A stretch of 64,000 nt of DNA from Xylophilus sp. Leaf220 (GTDB lineage: Bacteria; Pseudomonadota; Gammaproteobacteria; Burkholderiales; Burkholderiaceae_C), in NCBI RefSeq assembly GCF_001421705.1, contig NZ_LMKO01000001.1:610170-674169 (forward strand), written 5' to 3'. Shown piece after piece: positions 8,061 through 17,598 of this stretch; the first letter of the stretch is position 1; every line of letters starts with the position of its first letter. The translations under genes and the position numbers were made by a program. Under the pieces are notes generated by a model. It saw only the letters and a list, made by a program, of their open reading frames with translations. It had not been told where the DNA came from and did not search any database.

Positions 8061-9338
8061 ATGAGGCTGGCGATCGTGGGCGCGGGCTGGGCGGGGCTGG
8101 CGGCGGCGGTGGAGGCGGTGCGCGCGGGGCATACGGTCACGGTGTTCGAGGCGGCGGGCATGGCCGGCGGCCGGGCCCGCACGGTGGCGGGCCACGGCCA
8201 CGGCCACGGGCATGGCGAGGTGGTGCCGCTGCTCGACAACGGCCAGCACATCCTGATCGGCGCCTATACCGAGACGCTGCGGCTGATGGCACTGGTGGAC
8301 GTGGCGGAGCACGAGGTGCTGCTGCGGATGCCGCTGTCGCTGCGCTATCCCGATGGCCGTGGCCTGGCGCTGCCGAAGGCGCCCGCGCCGCTCGACCTGC
8401 TGCTGGGCGTGGTGACCGCCCGCGGCTGGAGCGTGGCCGACAAATGGTCCTTGCTGCGCACCGCGGGCCGCTGGCAGCAGCGCGGTTTCCACTGTGCGCC
8501 GCAGCAGACGGTGGCCGGCCTCTGCGCCAGCCTGGCGCCGCGGGTGATGGAAGAACTGATCGAGCCGCTCTGCGTCTCGGCCCTCAACACGCCGGCCCGC
8601 GCGGCCAGCGGCCAGGTGTTCCTGCGGGTGCTGCAGGACGCGCTCTTCGGCGTGCCCGGCGGCTCGCACCTGCTGCTGCCACGGACCGACCTGGGCGCGC
8701 TGTTCCCGGTGCCCGCCCAGCGCTGGCTGGCCGCGCACGGCATGCCGGTGCAATTGCACTGGCGGGTGCAGTCGATCGCCCGCGGCGGCGACGGCTGGAC
8801 GGTGGACGGCGAGCCGTTCGACCGGGTGCTGCTCGCCTGCCCGCCGGGCGAGGCGGCCCGCCTCGCCGAAGCCACCGAGCCGGCGGCATCGGCCGTGTGG
8901 TGCGCCCAGGCACGGGCCCTGCGGTTCGAGGCGATCACCACCGTCTACGCCCGCGCCGCCACCGCGCTGGCAGAGCCGATGCTGCCCCTGCGCAGCAGCG
9001 ACGCCGCGCCGGCGCAGTTCGTCTTCGACCGCGGCCAGCTGGGCGGACCTGCCGGTCTGCTGGCCTTCGTGGTGAGTGCCAGCCACGGCGAGCGCGCGGC
9101 GCTGGAGCAGGCGGTGGTGCGGCAGGCCCGGGACCAGCTGGGCCTGGCGGTGGAGCCGGTGCAGACCATCGTCGAGAAGCGCGCCACCTTCGCCTGCACG
9201 CCCGGCCTGACGCGCCCGCCGCAGCAGGTCGCGCCCGGGCTGCCGGCCTGCGGCGACTACCTGGACGGGCCCTATCCGGCGACGCTGGAAGGCGCGGTGC
9301 GCAGCGGTGTCGCGGCAGCGCAGATGCTATCGAATTAA
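8061..9338 (+). CDS. hpnE: Hydroxysqualene dehydroxylase HpnE (FAD-dependent)
   Basis: Flavoprotein of the amine oxidase/phytoene desaturase family that reduces hydroxysqualene to squalene. 425 residues from ATG 8061. The Rossmann FAD motif GAGWAG is at residues 7-12, the GGRAR second FAD contact is near 36-40, and DNGQHILIGAY follows. The C-terminal FAD-closing segment LPACGDYLDGPYPATLEGAVRSG is present. Unusual: four Gly-His units at about residues 44-51 from a short tandem array of the hexamer GGCCAC. The last codons (CTA TCG AAT TAA) come from the 54-bp repeat at 9326. No squalene-hopene cyclase gene is nearby, so the end use of squalene is not shown here. Confidence 0.93.
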   Translation: MRLAIVGAGWAGLAAAVEAVRAGHTVTVFEAAGMAGGRARTVAGHGHGHGHGEVVPLLDNGQHILIGAYTETLRLMALVDVAEHEVLLRMPLSLRYPDGRGLALPKAPAPLDLLLGVVTARGWSVADKWSLLRTAGRWQQRGFHCAPQQTVAGLCASLAPRVMEELIEPLCVSALNTPARAASGQVFLRVLQDALFGVPGGSHLLLPRTDLGALFPVPAQRWLAAHGMPVQLHWRVQSIARGGDGWTVDGEPFDRVLLACPPGEAARLAEATEPAASAVWCAQARALRFEAITTVYARAATALAEPMLPLRSSDAAPAQFVFDRGQLGGPAGLLAFVVSASHGERAALEQAVVRQARDQLGLAVEPVQTIVEKRATFACTPGLTRPPQQVAPGLPACGDYLDGPYPATLEGAVRSGVAAAQMLSN

Positions 9339-9379
9339 TAGCTGGAGGCCGGCGGACGGCGCCGGCCCGCGGCACTTTT
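9326..9379 (+). repeat. 54-bp dispersed repeat, copy 2 (supplies hpnE stop)
   Basis: GCTAT-N7-ATAGC, then GCCGGCG-N3-GCGCCGGC and CACTTTT. It lies between the convergent hpnE and HAD genes; its first 13 bases encode the end of HpnE including the stop. The GC hairpin could end transcription from either side. Confidence 0.75.
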
Positions 9380-9382
9380 CGC

Positions 9383-10105
9383 CTATGAAGCGGCCGGGCA
9401 GCCCAGCCGGTCGCACAGCGCGCCCAGCTCGGTCACTTCCAGCTGCGGGCGGCGGGGATGGTCCCAGGCCAGCCCGGCGCGGTTGACCCAGACCGCCTGC
9501 ATGCCCGCATCGAGCGCGCCCACCACGTCCATCGCCACGTCGTCGCCCACGTGCAGCACCGCATCGACCGGCACGCCGACCGATCGGGCCGCCGCCGCGA
9601 AGATGCGCGCATCGGGCTTGGCGATGCCCAGGCCCTGCGCCGAGATCGATGCGGAGAAGTGCGCGCCGATGCCGACCGTGTGCACGTTGGCGTTCCCGTT
9701 GCTCAGCGCCACCAGCGGCCAGCGCGCGGCCAGGCGGGCCAGCGCATCCAGCGCGTCGGCGTAGAAATCGACCTGCTGGCGCGCGGCGAAGAAGGCGTCG
9801 AACGCCGGCTCGGCCAGCGCCGCGTCGTCGCCCGCCTGCTGCAGCGCGCGGCGGATCGACTCGCGCCGCAGGCCGCTCAGGTCGTGGCGCATGTGGGGCA
9901 GTTCGTCAGCCATCGCGACCCGTATCCTGCGCAACGAGGCGGTGTCTGCGAACAGTGCGGCGGTGGCCGGCGCGTGCTGCGCCAGCCAGGCGTGCAGCAC
10001 GCCCTCGGCGCGCTCGATGGCGGGCCAGACGGGCCAGAGCGTGTCGTCCAGGTCCAGGCTGATCGCGCGGATTCTGGATACATCTAAATCGGGGGTGTGG
10101 GGCAT
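9383..10105 (-). CDS. HAD-superfamily hydrolase (subfamily IA, phosphatase-like)
   Basis: 240 residues from ATG 10105. HAD motif I is [10 protein letters not shown] with nucleophile Asp18 and acid/base Asp20. Motif II is ALSNGNA, motif III is the Lys in KPDARIF and motif IV is [11 protein letters not shown] helical cap (about residues 30-110) marks subfamily C1. Such proteins dephosphorylate small metabolites (flavin or pyrimidine nucleotides, sugar phosphates); the substrate cannot be read from sequence. It is transcribed divergently from hemH with about 60 bp between the starts. Confidence 0.88.
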   Translation of the reverse strand: MPHTPDLDVSRIRAISLDLDDTLWPVWPAIERAEGVLHAWLAQHAPATAALFADTASLRRIRVAMADELPHMRHDLSGLRRESIRRALQQAGDDAALAEPAFDAFFAARQQVDFYADALDALARLAARWPLVALSNGNANVHTVGIGAHFSASISAQGLGIAKPDARIFAAAARSVGVPVDAVLHVGDDVAMDVVGALDAGMQAVWVNRAGLAWDHPRRPQLEVTELGALCDRLGCPAAS

Positions 10106-10165
10106 GGGTCGCCGAGAATATCGCATCGGCCCCGTGCCCCTTTTTCCAGGTCTTCCAGGATTTCC

Positions 10166-11260
10166 TTGCCTACTTTCGCCCCCGAGCCCACCTTCCGCCA
10201 CGGCCAAGCGCCCAAGATAGCCGTCCTCTATTGCAACCTCGGCACCCCCGACGAGGCCACGCCCGGTGCGGTGCGCCGCTACCTGGCCGAGTTCCTGGCC
10301 GACCCCCGCGTGGTCGAGATCCCGCGGCTGCTCTGGCTGCCGATCCTGCACGGCATCATCCTGCGGACCCGGCCCTCCAAATCGGCCGCCAAGTACCGCA
10401 GCATCTGGACCGACGAGGGCTCGCCGCTCAAGACCTGGACGGCCAAGCAGGCCACGATGCTGCGCGGCTGGCTGGGCGAGGCCGGCCACCAGGTCGAGGT
10501 GCGCTACGCGATGCGCTACGGCAACCCCTCGATCGCGTCGCAGCTCGACGCGTTGAAGGCCGACGGCGCCACCCGCATCCTGGTGCTGCCGGCCTATCCG
10601 CAGTACTCGGCCACCACCACCGCCAGCGTGGTCGACGCGGTCAACGCCTGGAGCACACGGCAGCGCAACCTGCCCGAGCTGCGCTTCGTCAACCGCTACC
10701 ACGACGACCCCGGCTACATCGCCGCGCTGGCCGCCCAGGTGGAGCGCTACTGGCGCACCGAGGGCCGCGGCGAGATGCTGGTGATGAGCTTCCACGGCGT
10801 GCCGGCGCGCACCCTGCAGCTGGGCGACCCGTACCACTGCGAGGCCTACAAGACCGCCCGCCTGCTGGCCGCCGAACTGGGCCTGCATGCGCACGAGGTC
10901 AAGGTCACCTTCCAGTCGCGCTTCGGCCGCGCCAAGTGGCTCGAGCCCTACACCGAGCCGACGCTGGTGGCGCTGGCCAAGGCCGGCACCAAGCGGGTCG
11001 ATGTGCTCTGCCCCGGCTTCACCAGCGACTGCCTGGAGACGCTGGAAGAGATCAACATGGAAGTGCGCCACGCCTTCCTGGAGGCGGGCGGCGAATCCTT
11101 CCACTACATCCCCTGCCTGAACGACAGCCACCCGTGGATCGCCGCGCTCTCGGGCATCGCACAGCACCACCTGGCCGGCTGGCCGACCCGCGCGGTGCCC
11201 GACAGCCGGGCGCTCGAGGCCTCGGCCCAGCGGGCACGCGAGCTGGGCGCGCCACGCTGA
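10166..11260 (+). CDS. hemH: Ferrochelatase
   Basis: Inserts Fe2+ into protoporphyrin IX, the last step of heme synthesis, at the inner face of the membrane. I place the start at TTG 10166 ([13 protein letters not shown]), 364 residues, because CCAGGA lies 5 bp upstream and this avoids overlap with the divergent HAD gene. The frame is open further upstream to 10097. Family blocks: [25 protein letters not shown] at the N-terminus, [14 protein letters not shown], and the catalytic His in [24 protein letters not shown] carries the C-terminal acidic side of the metal path. 360-370 residues is normal for proteobacteria. Confidence 0.95.
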   Translation: MPTFAPEPTFRHGQAPKIAVLYCNLGTPDEATPGAVRRYLAEFLADPRVVEIPRLLWLPILHGIILRTRPSKSAAKYRSIWTDEGSPLKTWTAKQATMLRGWLGEAGHQVEVRYAMRYGNPSIASQLDALKADGATRILVLPAYPQYSATTTASVVDAVNAWSTRQRNLPELRFVNRYHDDPGYIAALAAQVERYWRTEGRGEMLVMSFHGVPARTLQLGDPYHCEAYKTARLLAAELGLHAHEVKVTFQSRFGRAKWLEPYTEPTLVALAKAGTKRVDVLCPGFTSDCLETLEEINMEVRHAFLEAGGESFHYIPCLNDSHPWIAALSGIAQHHLAGWPTRAVPDSRALEASAQRARELGAPR

Positions 11261-11398
11261 CATATTTGGGCGAGCGGGCTGCGGCAGAATAAGCGTCCCG
11301 GATAGAAATCGATACACGCACCGCAGCTTTGTTGCAGGTGCCGTCGGTCTCGCCGGACGCCCCGCGCCTCGCGCGGCCCGCATCCTCTTCGCCCGGCC

Positions 11399-12478
<1,080 letters not shown>

Positions 12479-12563
12479 GAAAGACCGCGCGCGGCAGGCC
12501 GGCACGCGGCCGGGCCGGCCGGTTCGGCGCGAGAATGGCGGCCATACAACGAAGGAGACACCG

Positions 12564-13553
12564 ATGGATTCCCTACTCCCCTGCCGCCGCAACCTGCTGG
12601 CGCTGATCGCCGCGGCCGCCTGCACCGGCGGCCCGCTGCTGGCGCAGGCCGACACCGCCTATCCCACCCGCCCGGTGACGGTGGTCGTGCCCCAGGGCGC
12701 GGGCGGCGCCAACGACGCGATCGCCCGCATCGTGCTGCAGCGGGTGTCGGAGCTGCTGGGCCAGAGCTTCGTCGTCGACAACCGGGTGGGCGCCGGCGGC
12801 AATATCGGCACCGCCTATTCGGCCAAGGCCAGGCCCGACGGCTACACCCTGATGCTGACCAGCGACAGCGCGCAGGTGGTGGCGCCGGCGCTGTACAAGG
12901 CGCCGGGCTTCGACCCGGTCAAGGACTTCGAGCCGGTGGCCGCGGTGGCGACGGCCGGCTACGTGCTGGTGGCCAACCCGGCGTTTCCGGCCAACACCGT
13001 GGCCGAGCTGATCGCCCGGGCCAAGGCGCAGCCCGGCGCCATCTCGTACGCCTCGGCCGGCAACGGCACGCTCAATCACCTGATCGCCGAGGTGCTGCGC
13101 AAGCAGGCCGGCATCGACATGCAGCACGTGCCCTACAAGTCGTCGGCCGCCGCCGCGACCGACGTGGTCAGCGGGCAGGTGCCGGTCTCGGTGCAGAGCC
13201 TGCCGTCCTCCATCGGCTTCATCCAGGCGGGCAAGCTCAAGGTGCTGGGCGTGGTCAACCCGAAGCGGGTGGCCGCCCTGCCCGATGCGCCCACCATCGG
13301 CGAGACGCTGCCGGGCTTCGGCTTCACCCCGTGGTACGGCCTCTTCGCGCCGGCCGGCACCCCGCCCGAGATCGTCGCCAAGCTGCACGGCGCGGTCGAC
13401 AAGGCGCTGGCCGCCAAGGACATCCAGGACCGACTGGCCCAGCAGGGCGCCGAGCCGTGGCGCCTGACCTCGGCCCAGTTCGGCGCTTCGGTCAAGACCG
13501 AGCTGGCGCGCTGGGCGACGATCGTCAAGGATTCGGGTGCGCGGGTCGACTGA
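12564..13553 (+). CDS. Bug/TctC-family periplasmic binding protein (orphan)
   Basis: 329 residues from ATG 12564, chosen because GAAGGAGAC precedes it. It has a Sec signal peptide (RRNLLALIAAAACTGGPLLAQA). Family blocks: YPTRPVTVVVPQGAGGANDAIAR, VDNRVGAGGNIGTA, ARPDGYTLMLTSD, VPYKSSAAA and PPEIVAKLH. Proteins of this group bind carboxylates or other small organic acids in the periplasm. It has no transporter genes beside it, as is usual for the expanded Bug families of Burkholderiales. A 110-bp repeat begins 11 bp after its stop. Confidence 0.9.
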   Translation: MDSLLPCRRNLLALIAAAACTGGPLLAQADTAYPTRPVTVVVPQGAGGANDAIARIVLQRVSELLGQSFVVDNRVGAGGNIGTAYSAKARPDGYTLMLTSDSAQVVAPALYKAPGFDPVKDFEPVAAVATAGYVLVANPAFPANTVAELIARAKAQPGAISYASAGNGTLNHLIAEVLRKQAGIDMQHVPYKSSAAAATDVVSGQVPVSVQSLPSSIGFIQAGKLKVLGVVNPKRVAALPDAPTIGETLPGFGFTPWYGLFAPAGTPPEIVAKLHGAVDKALAAKDIQDRLAQQGAEPWRLTSAQFGASVKTELARWATIVKDSGARVD

Positions 13554-13564
13554 CAGGAAGATGG

Positions 13565-13672
13565 CAGAGCACCTGCGGCGCGACCCGATCGAGCGCCTGC
13601 GGTCCTCGCCGTACAGGGGTACGGCTCCGGTCCTCGGCGCGCACTCGGGCCGCTCGCTACCGTTCTTTCACA
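13565..13672 (+). repeat. 110-bp dispersed repeat, copy 1
   Basis: Same sequence family as 46675-46793 and the minus strand of 32815-32925. Shared blocks: CCCGAT-GAGCGCCT, the direct repeat CGGTCCTC, a central hairpin (CCGTAC-N4-GTACGG) and GCTCGCTACGGTTCTTTCACA. It lies 11 bp behind the TctC-type gene, between convergent genes. The whole element is an imperfect long inverted repeat, so it may act as a terminator. Confidence 0.75.
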
Positions 13673-13706
13673 CCTTCTTCCTCGGTGAGAGGGCCTGGGC
13701 GCCGTT

Positions 13707-13760
13707 GCTACCAAAAGAATAGCTGGTGGTCGGCGCCGCGCGCCGGCTACAGCCTCTTTT
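13707..13760 (+). repeat. 54-bp dispersed repeat, copy 3
   Basis: GCTAC-N7-ATAGC, then GTCGGCG-N3-CGCGCCGGC and GCCTCTTTT. It ends 3 bp before the alpha/beta hydrolase stop codon, and together with the 110-bp repeat fills the gap between two convergent genes. Confidence 0.75.
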
Positions 13761-13763
13761 CTT

Positions 13764-14645
13764 TCACGATTCTGATTTCCGCAGAAACGCATCGACCAGC
13801 GCGTACTGCGCCGGCACGTTCAGCGCCGGGGCGTGTCCGCAGCCGGCCACCTCGATCACGTCCAGCAGCCCGGCGGCGCCGGGGCCCCGGCCGCGCATCG
13901 CGTCGAGCGTCGGCGGCAGCACCAGGTCCGAATCCTCTCCGCGCAGGCACAGCACCGGGATGCGCAGCCGGTCGTAGTGGTCCCAGATACGGTAGTCGTC
14001 GGCATGGTCGGTGAACTGGCGGACCATCTGCGGGTCGTAGTGCGGCGTCACCCGGCCGTCGGGCAGGCGGCGGGTGCTGGTCTCGGTCAGGTGGCGCCAC
14101 TGCGCATCGCCCAGCCAGCCGTACGGGCGGTAGACCTGGCGGAAGAACGCCTCCAGCTCGCCCACCGTGTCGAAGGCCGGCGGCGATCCGGCGTAGGCCT
14201 TGATGCGTTCGAGCGCCGGGGTCGCCAGCTCGGGCGCGTTGTCGTTGAGCAGCAGGCTGCGGATGCGGCCGGCCAGCGCCGGCTCGAACAGGCCCGAGGC
14301 GCAGACGGTGCCGATCGCGGCGCCCATCGAGGTGCCGATCCAGTGGGCGCTGTCGATGCCCAGCGCATCGAACAGATCGGCGGCGATGCGGGCGTAGAAG
14401 CGCAGGCAGTACTCGTCGGCCGGCGCCGGGCTCCATTGGCTCAGGCCGCGCCCGAGGGTGTCGGGGCAGACCACCCGGTAGCGGCCGGCCAGGTGCGCGG
14501 CCAGCGGATCCATGTCGCGGCCGGTGCGCGCCAGGCCGTGCCAGGCGACGACGACCGGCGCGCCCTCTTCGCCCCAGGCGGTGACGTGGATCTCGCGGCC
14601 GGCGCAGCGGAGGTAGTGGGAGGTGGGCACGGGTAGCGCGCTCAT
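13764..14645 (-). CDS. Alpha/beta hydrolase, last gene of PHB-depolymerase operon
   Basis: 293 residues from ATG 14645, which overlaps the livM stop (ATGA). The catalytic triad is readable: nucleophile Ser in GTSMG, Asp in the GEDSDLVLP segment and His in GCGHAPAL. The oxyanion region is VVAWHGLARTG. The fold matches MhpC/haloperoxidase-type esterases. As the last gene behind a secreted polyhydroxybutyrate depolymerase and an ABC importer, it may split imported hydroxyacid dimers or oligomers inside the cell. That role is inference from context; the sequence alone supports only a soluble ester hydrolase. Confidence 0.85.
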   Translation of the reverse strand: MSALPVPTSHYLRCAGREIHVTAWGEEGAPVVVAWHGLARTGRDMDPLAAHLAGRYRVVCPDTLGRGLSQWSPAPADEYCLRFYARIAADLFDALGIDSAHWIGTSMGAAIGTVCASGLFEPALAGRIRSLLLNDNAPELATPALERIKAYAGSPPAFDTVGELEAFFRQVYRPYGWLGDAQWRHLTETSTRRLPDGRVTPHYDPQMVRQFTDHADDYRIWDHYDRLRIPVLCLRGEDSDLVLPPTLDAMRGRGPGAAGLLDVIEVAGCGHAPALNVPAQYALVDAFLRKSES

Positions 14646-15706
14646 CGCGCCGCCCCCGCCCGCAGCCGGCCGACGATGCCGGTAGGGAAGTAGTAGACCG
14701 ACAGCACGAACAGCACGCCCAGCCAGAGCAGCCAGCGGTCGGGCGAGAGCAGCGCGGCGAGCCACGGCAGGCCCGAGGCCGCCTCGCTGCCGAGCCGCAG
14801 CAGGTCCTGCAGGTAGCTCTGCGCCACCACGAACAGCGCCGAGCCGATCACCGCGCCGTAGACCGTGCCCATGCCGCCGATCACCACGATCAGCAGCACG
14901 TCGAGCATGATCTCGAACGAAAGCGAGGTGTCCGGCCCGTTGTAGCGCAGCCAGAGCGCGAGCATCGCGCCGGCGATGCAGGCGACCAGCGCCGACAGCA
15001 CGCTGGCCAGCGTGCGGTAGACCACCACCCGGTAGCCGATCGCCTCGGCCCGGAACTCGTTCTCGCGGATCGCCTGCAGCACCCGGCCGAAGGGCGAGTT
15101 GACGATGCGCAGAACCGCCAGCACCAGCGCCACCGCCAGCACGAACAGCAGGTAGTAGCAGAGCAGCCGGCCGTCGAGCGACACGCCCAGGAAGGGCTCC
15201 TCGGCGAACTCGAACGCCGGCGACAGGATCGCCGGCACCTTGAAGGTCAGCCCGTCCTCGCCGCCGGTGATGTCCGACAGCTGCGAGGCCAGCGTCTGGA
15301 AGGCCGAGGCCACCGCCAGCGTGATCATCGCGAAGAAGATCGCCCGCACCCGGAGCGAAAACAGCCCCACCGCCAGCGACAGCACCAGCGATACGGCCAG
15401 CGCCCCGCCGAGGCCTACCGCCAGCGCCGACCAGGTGGCGCCCAGCCGCGTGGTCGCGATCGCGATGCCATAGGCGCCGATGCCGAAGAACATCGTGTGC
15501 GCGAAGCTCACGATGCCGGTGTAGCCCAGCAGCAGGTCGAAGCCCGCCACCAGCACCACGAACACCAGCACCTTGGCCGCCACGTTGAGCGCCTTGACGC
15601 CGGGGAAGAGGAACGGCGCCAGCGCGAGCCCGACGAAGATGGCGACCAGCACCACCGCCAGCACGCGGCTGCGCGGGGTGTCGCCCGAGAGGATACGGTT
15701 CAGCAT
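14642..15706 (-). CDS. livM: HAAT-family ABC transporter permease LivM
   Basis: 354-residue inner-membrane permease of the branched-chain amino acid (HAAT) ABC family. About nine to ten hydrophobic helices. Family signatures are VAGFDLLLGYTGIVSFAHTMFFGIGAYG near residue 55, RVRAIFFAMITLAVA, and the cytoplasmic NBD-contact loop SPFGRVLQAIRENEFRAEAIGY near 205. It starts 13 bp after livH and ends overlapping the hydrolase gene. Gene context suggests the solute may be a hydroxyalkanoate or another organic acid rather than leucine. Confidence 0.93.
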   Translation of the reverse strand: MLNRILSGDTPRSRVLAVVLVAIFVGLALAPFLFPGVKALNVAAKVLVFVVLVAGFDLLLGYTGIVSFAHTMFFGIGAYGIAIATTRLGATWSALAVGLGGALAVSLVLSLAVGLFSLRVRAIFFAMITLAVASAFQTLASQLSDITGGEDGLTFKVPAILSPAFEFAEEPFLGVSLDGRLLCYYLLFVLAVALVLAVLRIVNSPFGRVLQAIRENEFRAEAIGYRVVVYRTLASVLSALVACIAGAMLALWLRYNGPDTSLSFEIMLDVLLIVVIGGMGTVYGAVIGSALFVVAQSYLQDLLRLGSEAASGLPWLAALLSPDRWLLWLGVLFVLSVYYFPTGIVGRLRAGAAR

Positions 15707-15719
15707 GTCGGTGCCTCCT

Positions 15720-16706
15720 TCAGCGCGAGCCTGCGACGGGGTAGACGCCCTGCGGACGCCACAGCAGGATCGCGACCATCAGCGCGATGTTGGAGAACAG
15801 CGCCACCTTCGGCACCATGAAACCCGTGTAGTTCGCCATCAGTCCGACCAGCAGCGCGCCGATCAGCGCGCCGCCGGTGGAGCCCAGGCCGCCGATGATG
15901 ATCACGATGAAGATCAGCACGTTGACCTGCGCGCCCATCTGCGGCACCACGTTCTGCTGGTACAGGCCCCACATCACGCCGCCGAGCCCCGCCAGCGCGC
16001 TGCCGACCACGAACACGCCGACGAAGAGCCGCCGGATGCGGTAGCCGAGCGACTCGACCATCTCGCGGTCCTGCACGCCGGCGCGGATCAGCAGGCCGAC
16101 CTTGGTACGGCCCAGCGTCCAGGCGAGCAGCCCGAAGACGACAAGTCCCACCACCACCGCGATCAGCCGGTACTTCTCGACCGCCGCGTCGCCGATCAGC
16201 ACCGCGCCGCGCATCGCCTGGGGCAGCGGCAGCGGTATCTGCTGCGGGCCCCAGATCACCTTGATCAGCTCCTCGCCGATGATCATGCCGCCCATGGTGA
16301 TCAGGATCTGCTTCAGGTGCTGGCCGTAGACCGGCCGCACGATGAAGCGCTCGAACGCCAGGCCCACCGCGCCGGCGACCAGCATCGCGACCACCATCGC
16401 CGGCAGCACCGCGACCAGGTTGCGCCAGAGCTGGTCGGAGCCGGTCCAGTCGGCCATGCCGCCCAGCACGCTTGTCGCGACGAAAGCGCCCAGCGCGATG
16501 AACACGCCGTGCCCGAAGTTCAGCACGTCCATCAGCCCGAAGACCAGCGTGAGGCCCGAGGCGATGATGAACACGATCATGCCCATCGCCAGGCCCGCCA
16601 CGGTGAGCGTGAGCCAGGTCGAGGGCGAGCCCACCAGCGGCAGCGCCAGCAGCGCGAGCGCCGGCACCAGGGCCAGCGGCTTCCAGTCGAGGTCGAGTGC
16701 CTTCAT
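15720..16706 (-). CDS. livH: HAAT-family ABC transporter permease LivH
   Basis: 328-residue permease partner of LivM. The start is ATG 16706 (MKALDLDWKPLALVPAL); an AGGAGCAAAC ribosome binding site precedes it and belongs to the 54-bp repeat at 16713. Family signatures: SGLTLVFGLMDVLNFGHGVFIALGAF, ITMGGMIIGEELIKVIWGP, and the NBD-contact helix GRTKVGLLIRAGVQDREMVESLGY. A longer frame upstream would translate the repeat itself and is rejected. Confidence 0.93.
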   Translation of the reverse strand: MKALDLDWKPLALVPALALLALPLVGSPSTWLTLTVAGLAMGMIVFIIASGLTLVFGLMDVLNFGHGVFIALGAFVATSVLGGMADWTGSDQLWRNLVAVLPAMVVAMLVAGAVGLAFERFIVRPVYGQHLKQILITMGGMIIGEELIKVIWGPQQIPLPLPQAMRGAVLIGDAAVEKYRLIAVVVGLVVFGLLAWTLGRTKVGLLIRAGVQDREMVESLGYRIRRLFVGVFVVGSALAGLGGVMWGLYQQNVVPQMGAQVNVLIFIVIIIGGLGSTGGALIGALLVGLMANYTGFMVPKVALFSNIALMVAILLWRPQGVYPVAGSR

Positions 16707-16712
16707 GAGCGG

Positions 16713-16769
16713 TTTGCTCCTCTTTTGATAGCTGGTGGCCGGCATGTGGCGCCGGCTACAGGCTTATTC
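16713..16769 (+). repeat. 54-bp dispersed repeat, copy 4 (carries livH RBS)
   Basis: Here the left palindrome arm is replaced by TTTGCTCCTCTTTT before GATAGCTGG, GCCGGC-N6-GCCGGC and GGCTTATT. Read on the minus strand this gives AGCTATC followed by AGGAGCAAAC just before the livH ATG, the same arrangement as in front of hisC (48952). Confidence 0.7.
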
Positions 16770-16848
16770 GGTTCGGAATCGACGCCCGCGTCAGGCGGTG
16801 CGCTCCGTGCCGCTGCGGCAGACCGGCCGTTCGGTGCGGTGCCGCCGC

Positions 16849-17598
16849 TCACAGCGCCAGCCCCAGCAGCGACTGCTGCAGCGCCGCGTCGTCGGCCAGC
16901 GCCTGCATCGCGCCGGCATGCACGATGCGGCCGTCGTCCATCACCGCGACCCGGTCGCCCAGGCGGGTGGCGAAGCTCAGGTTCTGCTCCACCAGCAGGA
17001 TGGTCACGCCCTGGGCCTTCAACTGGGCGAAGGCGTCGATCATGTTGTTGATGATCGACGGCGCCAGGCCCTTGCTGGGCTCGTCGACGATCAGCATCTC
17101 GCGCGGCTCGACGATGGCGCGGGAGACGGCCAGCATCTGCTTCTGCCCGCCCGACAGCTTGCCGGCCGGATGGTTCCAGAACTTCTCGACCGCCGGGAAC
17201 AGCGAGAAGATCCACTGCAGCCGTGCACTGTCCATCTGCTGGGCGGTACGGGCGCCGCGGGCGGCCAGCACCATGTTCTCCTTGACGGTGAGGTCCGCGA
17301 AGATGCCCATGTTCTCCGGCACGTAGGCGATGCCCTTCCCGGCGATCTGCGGCGTGGCGAGGTGGCCGATGTCGCCGCCGTCGAATTGCACCGTGCCCTG
17401 CGAGGCATGCCACAGCCCCATGATGGTCCGCAGGGTGGTCGTCTTGCCGGCGCCGTTGCGGCCCAGCAGCATGGTGACCTGGCCGCGCGGGACGTCGAGG
17501 TCCACGCCGTGGAGGATGTGGTAGGCGCCGATATGGGTGTGCACGCCCCGGAGGGAGAGCAGCGCGGACGGGTGGCCGGCGGTGTTGGCGGTGTTCAT
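16849..17598 (-). CDS. livF: HAAT-family ABC transporter ATPase LivF
   Basis: 249-residue cytoplasmic ATPase. Walker A GRNGAGKTT is near residue 45, ABC signature LSGGQKQML, Walker B MLIVDEPSKGLAP and the switch His region LLVEQNLSFA. Short LivF-type C-terminus. ATG 17598 overlaps the livG stop (ATGA), so the two are translationally coupled. A 142-bp gap with the 54-bp repeat separates it from livH. Confidence 0.94.
   Translation of the reverse strand: MNTANTAGHPSALLSLRGVHTHIGAYHILHGVDLDVPRGQVTMLLGRNGAGKTTTLRTIMGLWHASQGTVQFDGGDIGHLATPQIAGKGIAYVPENMGIFADLTVKENMVLAARGARTAQQMDSARLQWIFSLFPAVEKFWNHPAGKLSGGQKQMLAVSRAIVEPREMLIVDEPSKGLAPSIINNMIDAFAQLKAQGVTILLVEQNLSFATRLGDRVAVMDDGRIVHAGAMQALADDAALQQSLLGLAL

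Noticed and set aside
12564-13553. Assigning the orphan TctC-type protein to the tctAB operon
   Set aside because: It is 17 kb away and on the other strand; a full tctCBA set exists at 30.6-33.9 kb.
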